From the NCBI RefSeq assembly GCF_008086045.1, contig NZ_VSEY01000066.1, positions 1 through 52,893 on the forward strand: a DNA stretch of 52,893 nucleotides. The letters are read 5' to 3'. The stretch is from Nonomuraea sp. PA05. Lineage in GTDB: Bacteria > Actinomycetota > Actinomycetes > Streptosporangiales > Streptosporangiaceae. The notes beneath the pieces were generated by a model that was not told where the DNA came from, did not search any database, and worked only from the letters and a program-made list of their open reading frames with translations. This document shows positions 17,003 to 25,879 of the stretch, piece by piece (positions within the stretch are counted from its first letter, which is position 1; the number at the start of each line of letters is the position of its first letter). A program made the position numbers and the translations under genes.

Positions 17003-18034
17003 TCAGCCCTTGGGCACCAGGTCGAACGACACCACCGAGTCCGGCGTCAGCTCCTCCTCCAGCGCCCCGGCCGTGCTCAGCGCGGTGATCGCCCGCTCCA
17101 CGCGCTCCCGGCTCATCGTGCCCATCGGCGCCCCGCCGTCCGGGCGCACGTACCCGGCCATCAGGGTCAGCTCGGCGGCGGCCACCTCGGCGTTCTGCGT
17201 GGGCTGCTTCGCGACCAGGATCTTCGCCGCCTCCTGCGGATGGTCCACCGCGTACGCCAGGCCCTTGAGCAGCGCCCCGGTGAACCTCCTGACCAGATCC
17301 GGCTGGCCCGCCGCGACCTTGGTGGAGGTCGTCACGGCCGAGCCGTACAGGTCGGTGATGACGTCCCCGAACGGCAGGACCGTGACCTCCTTGCCCTTGG
17401 CGGCGTTGCTCACCGTGGGCCGGCCGACCACGTACTGGCCGATCGCGTCCACCTGCCCCGAGGCCAGGTTCGCGGCGAGCTGCGCCGGCTCCAGGCTGAC
17501 CCACTTCACCTTCGATGCGTCCACCCCGGCCAGCCGGGCGTAGCTGGGGAACATCATGCTGATCACCGACGACGCGGCGTCGGCCACCGTCTTGCCCTCC
17601 AGGTCCTTCGGAGCGCTGATCCCGCTGCCGTCCAGCGCCATCAGCGCGGCCAGCGTGCGCTGGTGCAGCGCCGCCACCGCGACCGCGCCCTCCGCCTTGC
17701 CCCCGGCGGCGCTGATCAGCGTGGCTGTGAAGTCCACGGCGGCGAACTGCGCCCGGCCGCCGAGAACCGCGGCCAGGTTCTCGCCGCTGCCCTGACCGGG
17801 CTGCACGGCGACCTCCAGACCGGCCTCCTGGAAGAAGCCCTTCTCCTGCGCGACGTAGACATAGGCCTCCCGGCCGAAAGCGCCGAACCCGGTCACCCAC
17901 GTGACCTGATCGGCCGCCCGCCGGGACGGCGACGGCTCCCGCACCCCCGAGCCGCAGGCGGCGGGGAGGAAGGACGTCGCGACCAGAACGGAGATCGTGA
18001 TGACGCGCGGCAGTCGCCCCATGCCCCAGATCAT
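17003..18034 (-). CDS. NMT1/SsuA-like substrate-binding lipoprotein
   Basis: The 343-aa protein has a lipoprotein signal ending LPAACGSG and a type-2 periplasmic binding fold: the start WVTGFGAFGREAYVYVAQEKGFFQEAGLEV is the classic NMT1/THI5-like opening. Relatives bind thiamine precursors, sulfonates, nitrate, riboflavin or aromatic acids. The start at 18034 is a choice between two nearby ATGs (18034 and 18022). It is co-transcribed with the permease and divergent from the ATPase. Confidence 0.9.
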   Translation of the reverse strand: MIWGMGRLPRVITISVLVATSFLPAACGSGVREPSPSRRAADQVTWVTGFGAFGREAYVYVAQEKGFFQEAGLEVAVQPGQGSGENLAAVLGGRAQFAAVDFTATLISAAGGKAEGAVAVAALHQRTLAALMALDGSGISAPKDLEGKTVADAASSVISMMFPSYARLAGVDASKVKWVSLEPAQLAANLASGQVDAIGQYVVGRPTVSNAAKGKEVTVLPFGDVITDLYGSAVTTSTKVAAGQPDLVRRFTGALLKGLAYAVDHPQEAAKILVAKQPTQNAEVAAAELTLMAGYVRPDGGAPMGTMSRERVERAITALSTAGALEEELTPDSVVSFDLVPKG

Positions 18035-18107
18035 GACGGACCCTGCGCGACGGTCAAGATGTTCCGGCCCGGCACCCGGCATACCATCGGGGTCAGGAGG
18101 TCCTCAG

Positions 18108-18896
18108 GTGATCCTGCTGCGCGAGGTTTCCCAGGTGTTCGGCGGACGCCGCGGCGCCGTCGAAGCGCTGCGCGACCTCGACCTCGAAGTGGCCGACGGC
18201 GAGTTCACCGCCGTCGTGGGCCGCTCCGGCTGCGGCAAGTCCACGCTCCTGCGGCTCATCGCCGGCCTGCTCACCGCCACCTCCGGCCAGGTACGCGTCG
18301 GCGGCGAGCCCGTCGTCAAACCCCGCCGCGACGTCGCCATCATGTTCCAGCGGCCCGCCCTCCTGCCGTGGCGCAGCGTGCTCGACAACGTCCTGCTGCC
18401 CGTCGAGATCTTCGGCTGGCCCCGCCAGGAACACTGCGCCCACGCGCACAGCCTCCTGGAGATGGTCGGGCTGGAGGCATTCCACCGGCGGCTGCCGCAC
18501 GAGCTGTCCGGCGGCATGCAGCAGCGCGTCGCGCTGTGCCGGGCGCTCATCCAGCGGCCCCGCGTGCTGCTCATGGACGAGCCCTTCTCCGCCCTCGACG
18601 CGCTCACCCGCGAGGAGCTGTCGATCGAGCTGCAGCAGATCCACATGGAGCACGCCGCCACCGTCGTCCTCGTCACCCACTCCATCGAGGAGGCCGTGCT
18701 GCTCGCCGACCGCGTCGTCGTCCTCACCCCGCGGCCCGGCCGCATCCTCACCGTCGTGGACGTGGACGTGCCCAGGCCGCGCACCCTCGGCCAGCACGCC
18801 TACGCCGCCGACCTGGCCCGCTGCTCGGCCGAGCTGCACGAGGTGCTCGGCGCCCGCCGCGCCGCCTCCGGACCGCCGCCCGCCCCTCAGCGGTGA
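18108..18896 (+). CDS. ABC transporter ATP-binding protein (SsuB/TauB-like)
   Basis: The 262-aa protein has Walker A GRSGCGKST, Q-loop MFQRPALLPW, signature LSGGMQQR, Walker B VLLMDEPFSALD and the H-loop VTHSIEEA. The GTG at 18108 is preceded by AGGAGG. It is transcribed away from its permease and binding protein across a 73-base gap, so the importer is split over a divergent promoter. Its last 10 bases overlap the convergent LigA-like gene. Confidence 0.92.
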   Translation: MILLREVSQVFGGRRGAVEALRDLDLEVADGEFTAVVGRSGCGKSTLLRLIAGLLTATSGQVRVGGEPVVKPRRDVAIMFQRPALLPWRSVLDNVLLPVEIFGWPRQEHCAHAHSLLEMVGLEAFHRRLPHELSGGMQQRVALCRALIQRPRVLLMDEPFSALDALTREELSIELQQIHMEHAATVVLVTHSIEEAVLLADRVVVLTPRPGRILTVVDVDVPRPRTLGQHAYAADLARCSAELHEVLGARRAASGPPPAPQR

Positions 18897-19156
18897 GCGG
18901 CGCGGATCCGGTCCGCGTACGTCGGCAGGTCCAGGCCCAGCACCCGGAAACGGCCGAGCTGGTGCAGCAGGAAATGGTTCGCGCCCATCAGCGACAGCCG
19001 GCCGACGTCGCCCGCCAGCAGCGCCGCCAGCTCCGCCTCGTCCAACGGCGGACGGGCCGCCCGCAGCGCCTCCTCCGGCGCCCGCGCCAGCTCCCGCCGG
19101 AACTCCGGCTCCCTGACCACCCGGTAACACACCTTGTTCACCGCGTACAGACTCAC
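18887..19156 (-). CDS. LigA-like extradiol dioxygenase small subunit
   Basis: From the GTG at 19156 the 89-aa product reads VSLYAVNKVCYRVVREPEFR, the typical opening of the protocatechuate 4,5-dioxygenase alpha-subunit family, and ends in a helical LSLMGANHFLLHQLGRF segment. It would cap the active site of the LigB-like subunit encoded just upstream. The frame is open to 19234, but the added residues are encoded by a 28-29-bp tandem repeat, so the shorter start is preferred (GTG 19165 is possible). Confidence 0.8.
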   Translation of the reverse strand: MSLYAVNKVCYRVVREPEFRRELARAPEEALRAARPPLDEAELAALLAGDVGRLSLMGANHFLLHQLGRFRVLGLDLPTYADRIRAAHR

Positions 19157-19235
19157 CGCCGTCACCTCACCCGCCACTGACTCCACGCCGTCACGTCCCC
19201 GCCACTGACCTCGCGCCGTCACGTCATCCGCCACG
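19157..19235. repeat. 28-29-bp tandem repeat at the ligB-ligA junction
   Basis: Three copies begin with CGCCGTCAC at 19157, 19186 and 19214 (plus-strand reading); the third is partial. On the coding strand each copy contains GTGACGGCG, so the repeats multiply a start-like GTGACG and carry the LigB stop codon in one copy. It looks like slippage duplication of a gene junction. Confidence 0.82.
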
Positions 19236-20046
19236 CCGCGTAGGCATGACCGAATCTCTCCTGTGCCTCCAGGAACACCGGCGCCCGCGGATCGAACGTC
19301 CCCAGCATCGCGATCCAGTCGAGCAGCTCACCACCCGCGTTGCCCGCCCGCGCCAGCTGCTCCTCACTCGCCTCGGCCACCAGCTTGCCCACCTCCGCCG
19401 CGTCCAGCAGCGTCAGCACCCGCTCCGCCCACCGCGGATCCGGCACCCCCGTGTGCGAGTCCGCGCTGATCCGCGGCCCGCCGATCTCCAGCGAGAAACT
19501 GCCGCTGGCCAGCACCGCCACCCGCGTCGGCGCCGGATCCTCCTCCACCACCGCCCTGATCGCCGCCCCCAGCGCGTGACAGCGCCGCGACAACGGGATC
19601 GGCGGCATCAGCCCGCTCACGAACACCGGCACGATCGGCACGTCCATCCCCGGCATCAGGAAGTGCAGCGGCACCGTCACCGCGTGATCCAGCTCGAACT
19701 CCTGGCTCATGCCGACGTCGAACTCCGCCCGCACCAGCTCCGCCTGGATCCGCCTGGCGAACGCGGCGTCGATCCGCGCCTCGCACCGCGGCAGCTCCGC
19801 GTAGTCGCTCGGCCCGGCGGCCGACTCGGCCACCCCGATGCTGAAGATCGGCACGCTCTCGACGAAGAACGTGTTGTAGTGGTCGGAGGTGAACACGACC
19901 AGCACGTCCGGCGCCAGCTCCCGCAACACCCCAGCCACCTCGCCGTAGAGCCGCTCCAGCTCCCGCCCCAGCGGCTCGCCACGCCGCACGATGCCGGGGA
20001 AGTGCGGGGTGTGCGGCACGCCCGCCGCACCGACGATCTGCCCCAC
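19219..20046 (-). CDS. LigB-like class III extradiol ring-cleavage dioxygenase
   Basis: The 275-aa product starts VGQIVGAAGVPHTPHFPG; the His residues in PHTPHF and in FTSDHYNTFF correspond to the Fe(II) ligands of the LigB family, with His in ELDHAVTVPLHFL as a likely catalytic residue. These enzymes open catechol-type rings with O2. The GTG at 20046 follows GAGAGGAG. With the LigA-like protein it should form an alpha/beta dioxygenase. The nearby importer and CoA ligase suggest breakdown of an imported aromatic acid, but no ring hydroxylase or hydrolase is present here. Confidence 0.88.
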   Translation of the reverse strand: MGQIVGAAGVPHTPHFPGIVRRGEPLGRELERLYGEVAGVLRELAPDVLVVFTSDHYNTFFVESVPIFSIGVAESAAGPSDYAELPRCEARIDAAFARRIQAELVRAEFDVGMSQEFELDHAVTVPLHFLMPGMDVPIVPVFVSGLMPPIPLSRRCHALGAAIRAVVEEDPAPTRVAVLASGSFSLEIGGPRISADSHTGVPDPRWAERVLTLLDAAEVGKLVAEASEEQLARAGNAGGELLDWIAMLGTFDPRAPVFLEAQERFGHAYAAWRMT

Positions 20047-20174
20047 GCGCCGCTCCTCTCGGCCGCCTCCCTCCAGCGTTGGCCGACCCGCCGCCGCCGT
20101 CAACCCGGCCCCCGGGGCGCGAATTCCGCTTGCCTGGCGCCGTCTCCTGCCCGAATCATGTGCGTGTGGTACGG

Positions 20175-22991
20175 ATGGCGTTCGGCGTGGTGACGGGGCG
20201 GGATCAGCAGGTGCTCGACGCGCACGGGCGGCTGGTGGCAGACGAGAGCGAAGCCGCCGGGGCCGGCGCGCCCGGGTTCGCCGCGGCTGGGGCGGCCGTC
20301 GCGGCCGGGCCCGCCGGGGCCGACCCGCGCCCCGCCGTGGCCGCGCTCGCCCGGTACCTTCACGGCGACGGCGGCACCCTGACCGCGGCCGGCGCCGGCA
20401 TAGCGCTCTCCCCCGGTTTCGTCACCGCCCGGCTGCACGGCGCGCGCGGTGACCGGCGCGACGCCGTACTGGCCGCCGTCCAGCTCCTCGGCCTCGACGG
20501 CCTGCACCGGCTCGGCGAGCGGGCGGGCGTCCTGGTCGCGCTGTTCGGCGCGGAGGCCACCAAGCCGCTGGCCGCCGCGGCCGGGCAGGCCATCGCCGAG
20601 CGCCGCTGGGCCGCGCTCCAGCTCGCCTCCGCCGCCAGCGGCGTGCTCGGCGCCGAACAACTCGTCCGCCTCCTCACCCTCGACGGCCCGCCGATCGACC
20701 CGACCCCCGACGCCGCCGCCTCCACCATGGCCGCCCACCTCGGGCAGCTCCTCGCCCCGTACTCCGGCAAACGGCGGCTCGACCTCCTCCTCGACCTGTG
20801 GCAGCGCGTCGCCGCCCGCCAGGAACGGCTCCGCCGCGACCAGCGGCGGCGCGCCACCCAGGGCAAGCGGAGCAGGCTCGACGAGCTCACCGCCCGCTAC
20901 CGCAGCCACGACGACGCGCTGCTCCTCGACCAGATCCGCCAGGAGCTCGGCCACGAGCCCACGGTCGCCGAAGCCGCCCGCTGGTTCCCCTACGCCTGGC
21001 AGGCGGAGGTGTCCCTGAACCGCACCCTGGCCGACGCCCTGGCCGCCACCGCCCTGGTGCGCACCGCCGTCAACGTCGGCGACCACGGCGTCGTCCAGGG
21101 CATGAACCGCTCCACCGCCCTGCTCACCGCCGCCGCCCGCGCCATCAGCCAGGAGGAGGCCCGCGCCGCCGCCCGCCGCGTCCCCGGCCTCACGGGGCTC
21201 CCCGCCCGCCCCGGCTGCTACGTCAGGGACCTGGCCGCCCAGCTCGGCAACCCCGCCGAACAGTACGTACGGCAGCGCCTGGCCAGAGCCGCCGAGTACG
21301 CCGAGATCCTCCTCGACGTCGCCACCGACCGCCTCATCGAGTTCCGGAACCAGCTCGGCGGCTGGCCGTCCATCAGCATGCGCGACTGGCGCGCCGGCGT
21401 CGGGTACCTCACCGGCCGCGACCCCGCCCGATGGGCGCAACCGCCGGTCGGAGACGGCCGTCCCCCGCTCGCCGAACGCCTGGAGGCCCGCCCCGGCGTG
21501 CCGGCGGCCGAGGAGGAGACGGCGGGCGACCTGTTCTGGTACGCCGAGCTGGCCGACGCGCTCGCCCAGCTCAACGGCCACGAGCAGGCCGACGTCGAGT
21601 ACGGCGCCCACTACCCGTACATCGACCACGACCCCGTCCCCGACGACGACCGGCAGCTCGTGCCCTCGCTCGACTCCCTGCCCGCCGCCCTGGCGGGAGC
21701 GGCGCAACTCGTCTCGTTCGGCGGGCCGCCGCCCCGCCAGTGCCGCACCTGGCCCGACCTCACCGACCGGCTCCTCGCCGCCCTGGGCGTCACGCAGCGG
21801 CTCACCACCGCCTTCCGCGTCCCCGAGCCGCTGCTCGCCCTCGACGGCACCGTCCTGCCCGGCACGGAGGTGCGGCTGCGGTTCGCCCGGGACGCGCGCG
21901 CCCTCACGCGGTGGGCCACTTACATGGGCAACTGCATCGCTTCGCTGCCGTACGTCGAAGCTGCCGAACAGGGCGAGTCCGCTCTGGTCGCCTTACATGA
22001 CGAGGACGGGCGGATCGTCGTCAACGTCAAGCTCGACCAGCACGTCCGGGGGTGGCGGGTCGGGGAGATGCGCGCCCGCTTCAACGCCGATCCCGATCTC
22101 GAGCTGCGCCGGAGCGTCGTCGCCTGGGCCGCCGCCCTCCCCTCGGCCATCGTGGAGGAGCCGGCCGCCGATCCGGAGGGCGAGCGCCTTCCTGCGGCCC
22201 GGCCCACCTTCCGTCGGCGGGTCGATCGCACGTTCCAGGAGGTCAGCGGGCCGCTGGCGCGGCTGGCGGCCGACGCCTTGGCCGCCGAGGAGACGGTGGA
22301 CGCCCTCCGCGTGCTGCACGGTTCGGGCGGTGCGCCTCCGGCGGAGGCGCTGACCTCGCTCCGCCGCCTCTCCGCCGACCGCGTCCAGCGGCTCAGCCGT
22401 AACAAGCTGCAGGCGGTGGGCTTACCGGCGCTGTGGCGAGCCACCTCGGCACGCCCCCTGGAACGCGCCCTCATCGCCCTCCCCTCCGCCCGCGCCCCGG
22501 AGGACGCCGGCGGCCGGCCGCAGCTATCACTCCTCCTGCTCGACGCGCCCCTGCCCGGCTCTCTGAGAAAGCTCGCCCGCCACGACGCCATCGCGCCCGC
22601 CCGCTCGATGGAGCTCGTCGCCCGCCGGATCCGCGCCGCCATCGGCCGCCTGGCCCGCGCCGGGGACCCCGCGCTCGCCCACCAGGTGGCCCGCCGCGCC
22701 GACACGGCGGTGCTGTGCTCGCTGGTCGTGGCCGTCACGTCCTGGCCGCCGGATCCCGCCCTGCCGACCGTCGCGGTGAGCGAGCCAGGCAGAACGTGCG
22801 TGCCCGGCTTTCCCCGCTCCGACCTCGACGACCCGTCGGGGCCGTGGCAGCGCGCGCTTCCCGGCGCCGTGGAACTGGGCGCGGACCTGGACGCGTTCCG
22901 GGAGCGGGTCGCCGGTGAGGGGCTGCACGTGCCGGTCGCCTGGCTGGGGCACGGCGGCTGGAACGCGTTGTGGCAACGCGCCGCCCGCTGA
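20175..22991 (+). CDS. Large orphan protein with PcfJ-like core
   Basis: The 938-aa protein has no close family that I recognise. Residues ~570-660 resemble the core of PcfJ-type proteins: TRWATYMGNCIASL (Met584-Cys587), then GESALVALHDEDGRIVVNVKL and GWRVGEMRARFN. The N-terminal ~330 residues are helical, with a basic stretch near 215-235 (RRDQRRRATQGKR). There is no signal peptide or membrane segment. PcfJ genes are known from conjugative plasmids and phages, function unknown. Here the gene stands alone between the dioxygenase and an aminotransferase. ATG 20175 was chosen; an upstream GTG is possible. Confidence 0.72.
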   Translation: MAFGVVTGRDQQVLDAHGRLVADESEAAGAGAPGFAAAGAAVAAGPAGADPRPAVAALARYLHGDGGTLTAAGAGIALSPGFVTARLHGARGDRRDAVLAAVQLLGLDGLHRLGERAGVLVALFGAEATKPLAAAAGQAIAERRWAALQLASAASGVLGAEQLVRLLTLDGPPIDPTPDAAASTMAAHLGQLLAPYSGKRRLDLLLDLWQRVAARQERLRRDQRRRATQGKRSRLDELTARYRSHDDALLLDQIRQELGHEPTVAEAARWFPYAWQAEVSLNRTLADALAATALVRTAVNVGDHGVVQGMNRSTALLTAAARAISQEEARAAARRVPGLTGLPARPGCYVRDLAAQLGNPAEQYVRQRLARAAEYAEILLDVATDRLIEFRNQLGGWPSISMRDWRAGVGYLTGRDPARWAQPPVGDGRPPLAERLEARPGVPAAEEETAGDLFWYAELADALAQLNGHEQADVEYGAHYPYIDHDPVPDDDRQLVPSLDSLPAALAGAAQLVSFGGPPPRQCRTWPDLTDRLLAALGVTQRLTTAFRVPEPLLALDGTVLPGTEVRLRFARDARALTRWATYMGNCIASLPYVEAAEQGESALVALHDEDGRIVVNVKLDQHVRGWRVGEMRARFNADPDLELRRSVVAWAAALPSAIVEEPAADPEGERLPAARPTFRRRVDRTFQEVSGPLARLAADALAAEETVDALRVLHGSGGAPPAEALTSLRRLSADRVQRLSRNKLQAVGLPALWRATSARPLERALIALPSARAPEDAGGRPQLSLLLLDAPLPGSLRKLARHDAIAPARSMELVARRIRAAIGRLARAGDPALAHQVARRADTAVLCSLVVAVTSWPPDPALPTVAVSEPGRTCVPGFPRSDLDDPSGPWQRALPGAVELGADLDAFRERVAGEGLHVPVAWLGHGGWNALWQRAAR

Positions 22992-23087
22992 CACACCGCC
23001 CACTGGCAAGCTCGCCCACCGGGCGCGGCACCCGGCCGAGCGCCTTTACATTGTAGATTTCCCGCAGCGCCCCTCTACCCTGAAACC

Positions 23088-24113
23088 ATGGACATCACCA
23101 CGGCCGCCAAGCTCTGGGACGCCACCCCCGGCTGGCTGAACACCGCCTCCTACGGCCTCCCTCCACGCCGAGCCTTCGAGGAGCTCCAGACCGTCCTGAC
23201 CGACTGGCGGCACGGCGACACCGACTGGAAACCCTGGGACGCCTCCGTCGGGCGCGCCAGGACGGCGTTCGCCCGCCTGATCGGAGCCCCGGCAGCCGAC
23301 GTGAGCGTCAGCTCGACGGTGTCCCAGATCATGTCCGTGGTGGCGACCGCGCTGCCGCCCGGCGGCAAGGTGGTGGTGCCCGAGGTCGAGTTCACCAGCA
23401 ACCTGTTCCCCTGGGCGGTGGCGGCCGGGGTCGAGACGGTGCCCGCCGACCGGCTGGCCGAGGCGATCACCCGGGACACCGCAGCCGTGGCGTTCAGCCT
23501 GGTGCAGTCGGCCACCGGGTACGTGGCACCGCTCGCGGACATCGTGGCCGCCGCCCGGGACCACGGCGCGCTGGTCATCGTGGACGCCTCGCAGGCGTGC
23601 GGCTGGCTGCCCGTCGATGTCGCGGGTGTGGACGCGCTGGCCTGCGCCGCGTACAAGTGGCTCATGGCGCCGCGCGGGGCGGCGTTCGGCTACCTGTCGC
23701 CGTCGCTGCGCGAGCGCATGCGCCCGCTGGCCGCGAACTGGTACGGCGGCGCGGACGAGGGCGGCTCCTACTACGGCCCGCCGCTGCGGCTGGCCGCAGA
23801 CGCGCGCGCGTTCGACCTGTCGCCGGCCTGGTTCTCCTACGTCGGGGCCGCCCCCGCCATCGAGCTGCTGAACGAGCTCGGCGTCGAGCGCGTCCGGGAC
23901 CACGACGTCGCCCTGGCCAACCGCTTCCGGGCGGGCCTCGGCCTGCCGCCTTCGGACACGGCCATCGTCTCGGTGGACGCGCCCGGCGAGCGGCTGGAGG
24001 CGGCCGGGATCAGGGCGGCGGTGCGGGCGGGCAGGGTGCGGGCCAGCTTCCATGTGTACACGACGGAGGACGACGTCGATCGCGCTCTCGACGCCCTGAC
24101 GTCCCGCCCCTAG
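23088..24113 (+). CDS. Class-V PLP-dependent aminotransferase
   Basis: The 341-aa product carries VDASQACGWLPVDV and the PLP Lys190 in CAAYKWLMAPRGAAF, hallmarks of class-V (cysteine desulfurase/isopenicillin-epimerase-like) enzymes. No extra cysteine-bearing mobile loop typical of IscS is seen, so an aminotransferase or lyase is likelier than a sulfur donor. The start is ATG 23088. It has an AT-rich patch (ACATTGTAGATTT) about 40 bases upstream that may be its promoter. It appears monocistronic. Confidence 0.88.
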   Translation: MDITTAAKLWDATPGWLNTASYGLPPRRAFEELQTVLTDWRHGDTDWKPWDASVGRARTAFARLIGAPAADVSVSSTVSQIMSVVATALPPGGKVVVPEVEFTSNLFPWAVAAGVETVPADRLAEAITRDTAAVAFSLVQSATGYVAPLADIVAAARDHGALVIVDASQACGWLPVDVAGVDALACAAYKWLMAPRGAAFGYLSPSLRERMRPLAANWYGGADEGGSYYGPPLRLAADARAFDLSPAWFSYVGAAPAIELLNELGVERVRDHDVALANRFRAGLGLPPSDTAIVSVDAPGERLEAAGIRAAVRAGRVRASFHVYTTEDDVDRALDALTSRP

Positions 24114-24169
24114 CGCCGCGACCCGCTCGCGGGACAACCGGAGATCCGCCGCGCGTCCCAGGGGATCCG

Positions 24170-24613
24170 TCAATCGCCCGCCGGGCAGCCGAGGATCAGC
24201 ACCAGCGCGTCAAGCAGCCGCTGCCAGTCGCCTTCGCCGAGGTCGCGCCCCAGCGGCACGGCCACGGCCGCGAGCGCCCCGGCCAGCTTCGCGCGCAGCA
24301 CCGCGTCGTCCTCGCCCAGCGACTGTGCCAGCGTCCCGGCCGCACGGCGGAAGCGGCGTCCGCGGGTGAACTCCACCAGGGACGGCGGCGGCACCGGCGC
24401 GCCCGGCTCCGTGCCGTCGAGGGTGATCACCAGCCGGGTGCCGAGCGCCTCGGCGAGCCGGTCGAGGGCGGAGACGGTGGGGTTGCCCCGCCCGTTCTCG
24501 AGGTTGGCGACGTACGGGACCGACAGCGCGGCGTCGGCGGCCACCGAGGCGACGGTGCGGCCGAGTGCGGCGCGGCGGGCGCGCAGCCGCCGGCCCAGTT
24601 CCACAGCATCCAC
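24170..24613 (-). CDS. XRE family regulator
   Basis: The 147-aa protein has an N-terminal helix-turn-helix (residues ~6-60, VASVAADAALSVPYVANLENGRGNPT) and a helical C-terminal domain without a cupin. The GTG at 24613 was chosen because it directly opens the HTH. It is divergent from an MFS transporter, and the 75-base gap holds a pair of 15-bp direct repeats that are probable binding sites. Confidence 0.85.
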   Translation of the reverse strand: MDAVELGRRLRARRAALGRTVASVAADAALSVPYVANLENGRGNPTVSALDRLAEALGTRLVITLDGTEPGAPVPPPSLVEFTRGRRFRRAAGTLAQSLGEDDAVLRAKLAGALAAVAVPLGRDLGEGDWQRLLDALVLILGCPAGD

Positions 24614-24620
24614 AAGGCTA

Positions 24621-24665
24621 TCTTGACAGAATAATCGGCAGCCTGTTCTCTCTTGTGAGAATAAT
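24621..24665. promoter_or_regulatory. Paired 15-bp direct repeats, probable XRE operator
   Basis: TCTTGACAGAATAAT (24621-24635) and TCTTGTGAGAATAAT (24651-24665) agree at 13 of 15 positions and are exactly 30 bases apart, three helical turns. A small inverted repeat TTCTC/GAGAA overlaps the second. They fill the divergent promoter region of the XRE and MFS genes. Confidence 0.78.
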
Positions 24666-24688
24666 TTCCCTGACGAGGAGGAACGGCG

Positions 24689-25879
24689 ATGCCGCATGCC
24701 CACATTCTGCGCAACCGCGACTTCCGGCACCTTTGGGCGGCGGGCGCCGCCGGCGGGCTGGGCAGCGGCATGCTCGTCGTCGCCGTCCCCGCCCACGTCT
24801 ACGCCGTCACCGGCTCGGTGCTGGCGACCGGCGTCACGCTGGCGTTCGAGCACCTGCCGTCGCTGCTGCTGGGACCGGTCTCCGGCGTGCTGGCCGACCG
24901 GTGGGACCGCCGCCGCCTGATGATCGCGACCAACCTGGTGCACGTGCTGGCGGTGTCCGTCGTGCTGCTCGCCAGGACGCCCGAGACGGTCTGGCTCGTG
25001 TACGTGGCGGTGCTGGGGCAAGGGATGGCGGCGGTGTTCTTCCGTCCGGCCGTCCGGGCGCACATCCCGGCCGTCGTCGGCACCGGCCCCGCCCTCACCA
25101 GCGCGAACACCGTCAGCGCCGTCACCACGGGGGTGGTCGGGCTGGCGGGGCCGCCGCTCGGCGGGCTGATCTTCGCCACATCCGGGGTGGGCGCGGTCGT
25201 CGCGGCGGCGGCTGCGGCCGGGCTGCTCGCGGCCCTGGCCGTCGCCCGCACCTCGCCCAGGGCCGCCGGGGAGAGGCCGGAGCATGCTCTCGTCGGGGAA
25301 GGGCTGCGGACGGTGTGGCAGGCGCCCGCGACCCGCGGGCTGCTCGCCGCCGACGGCGTGTACCTGCTCGCCAACGCCGCCCTGACCGCCCTGCTCATCC
25401 CCTTCGGCGTCGCCAGGCTCGGCGGCAGCACCGAGGTCGGCTACCTGCTGTCCGCGCTGGGCCTCGGCTTCCTGCTCGGCGCCCCCGTCAGCCGCCGCCT
25501 GGTGGACCGCTTCGCGCCGAGGCGCGTCATCTCCATCGCCCAGGCACTCGCAGGCGTCGCCTTCCTGCTGCTGTTCAACAGCACCACGCTGCCCGCCGCA
25601 CTGGCCGCCGCCGCACTGCTCGGGCTGCCGGGGGTGACGGTGCTGGTGGCGATCCAGACGTACGTGCAGCGCGCCACCCCCGGCCGCCTCCTCGGCCGGG
25701 TCACCGCCGCGTTCCTCACCGTGGAGGCCGCCGCCACCATGACGGGCGCCTTCGCGGGCCCGGCGCTGAGCGAGCTGTCGGGCCTGCCGGTGGCGCTCAA
25801 CGCCGCGTGCGCGGTGACGCTTCTGTCGTCGCTGGTGACGCTCTGCCTGGTGCCGCCCTCGTCCCGTCCGGTCAGGTGA
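24689..25879 (+). CDS. MFS transporter (probable drug or metabolite exporter)
   Basis: The 396-aa protein has about twelve hydrophobic segments, the MFS loop LADRWDRRRLMIATN between helices 2 and 3 and a central polar loop near residues 190-205. It resembles the MFS_3/enterobactin-exporter-like group. ATG 24689 follows GAGGAGG. Control by the divergent XRE protein is likely. It ends 8 bases inside the convergent IclR gene. Confidence 0.9.
   Translation: MPHAHILRNRDFRHLWAAGAAGGLGSGMLVVAVPAHVYAVTGSVLATGVTLAFEHLPSLLLGPVSGVLADRWDRRRLMIATNLVHVLAVSVVLLARTPETVWLVYVAVLGQGMAAVFFRPAVRAHIPAVVGTGPALTSANTVSAVTTGVVGLAGPPLGGLIFATSGVGAVVAAAAAAGLLAALAVARTSPRAAGERPEHALVGEGLRTVWQAPATRGLLAADGVYLLANAALTALLIPFGVARLGGSTEVGYLLSALGLGFLLGAPVSRRLVDRFAPRRVISIAQALAGVAFLLLFNSTTLPAALAAAALLGLPGVTVLVAIQTYVQRATPGRLLGRVTAAFLTVEAAATMTGAFAGPALSELSGLPVALNAACAVTLLSSLVTLCLVPPSSRPVR

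Noticed and set aside
17240..19180. A long plus-strand frame across the binding-protein and ATPase genes
   Set aside because: Arg/Ala/His-rich shadow; the real genes are recognisable ABC components.
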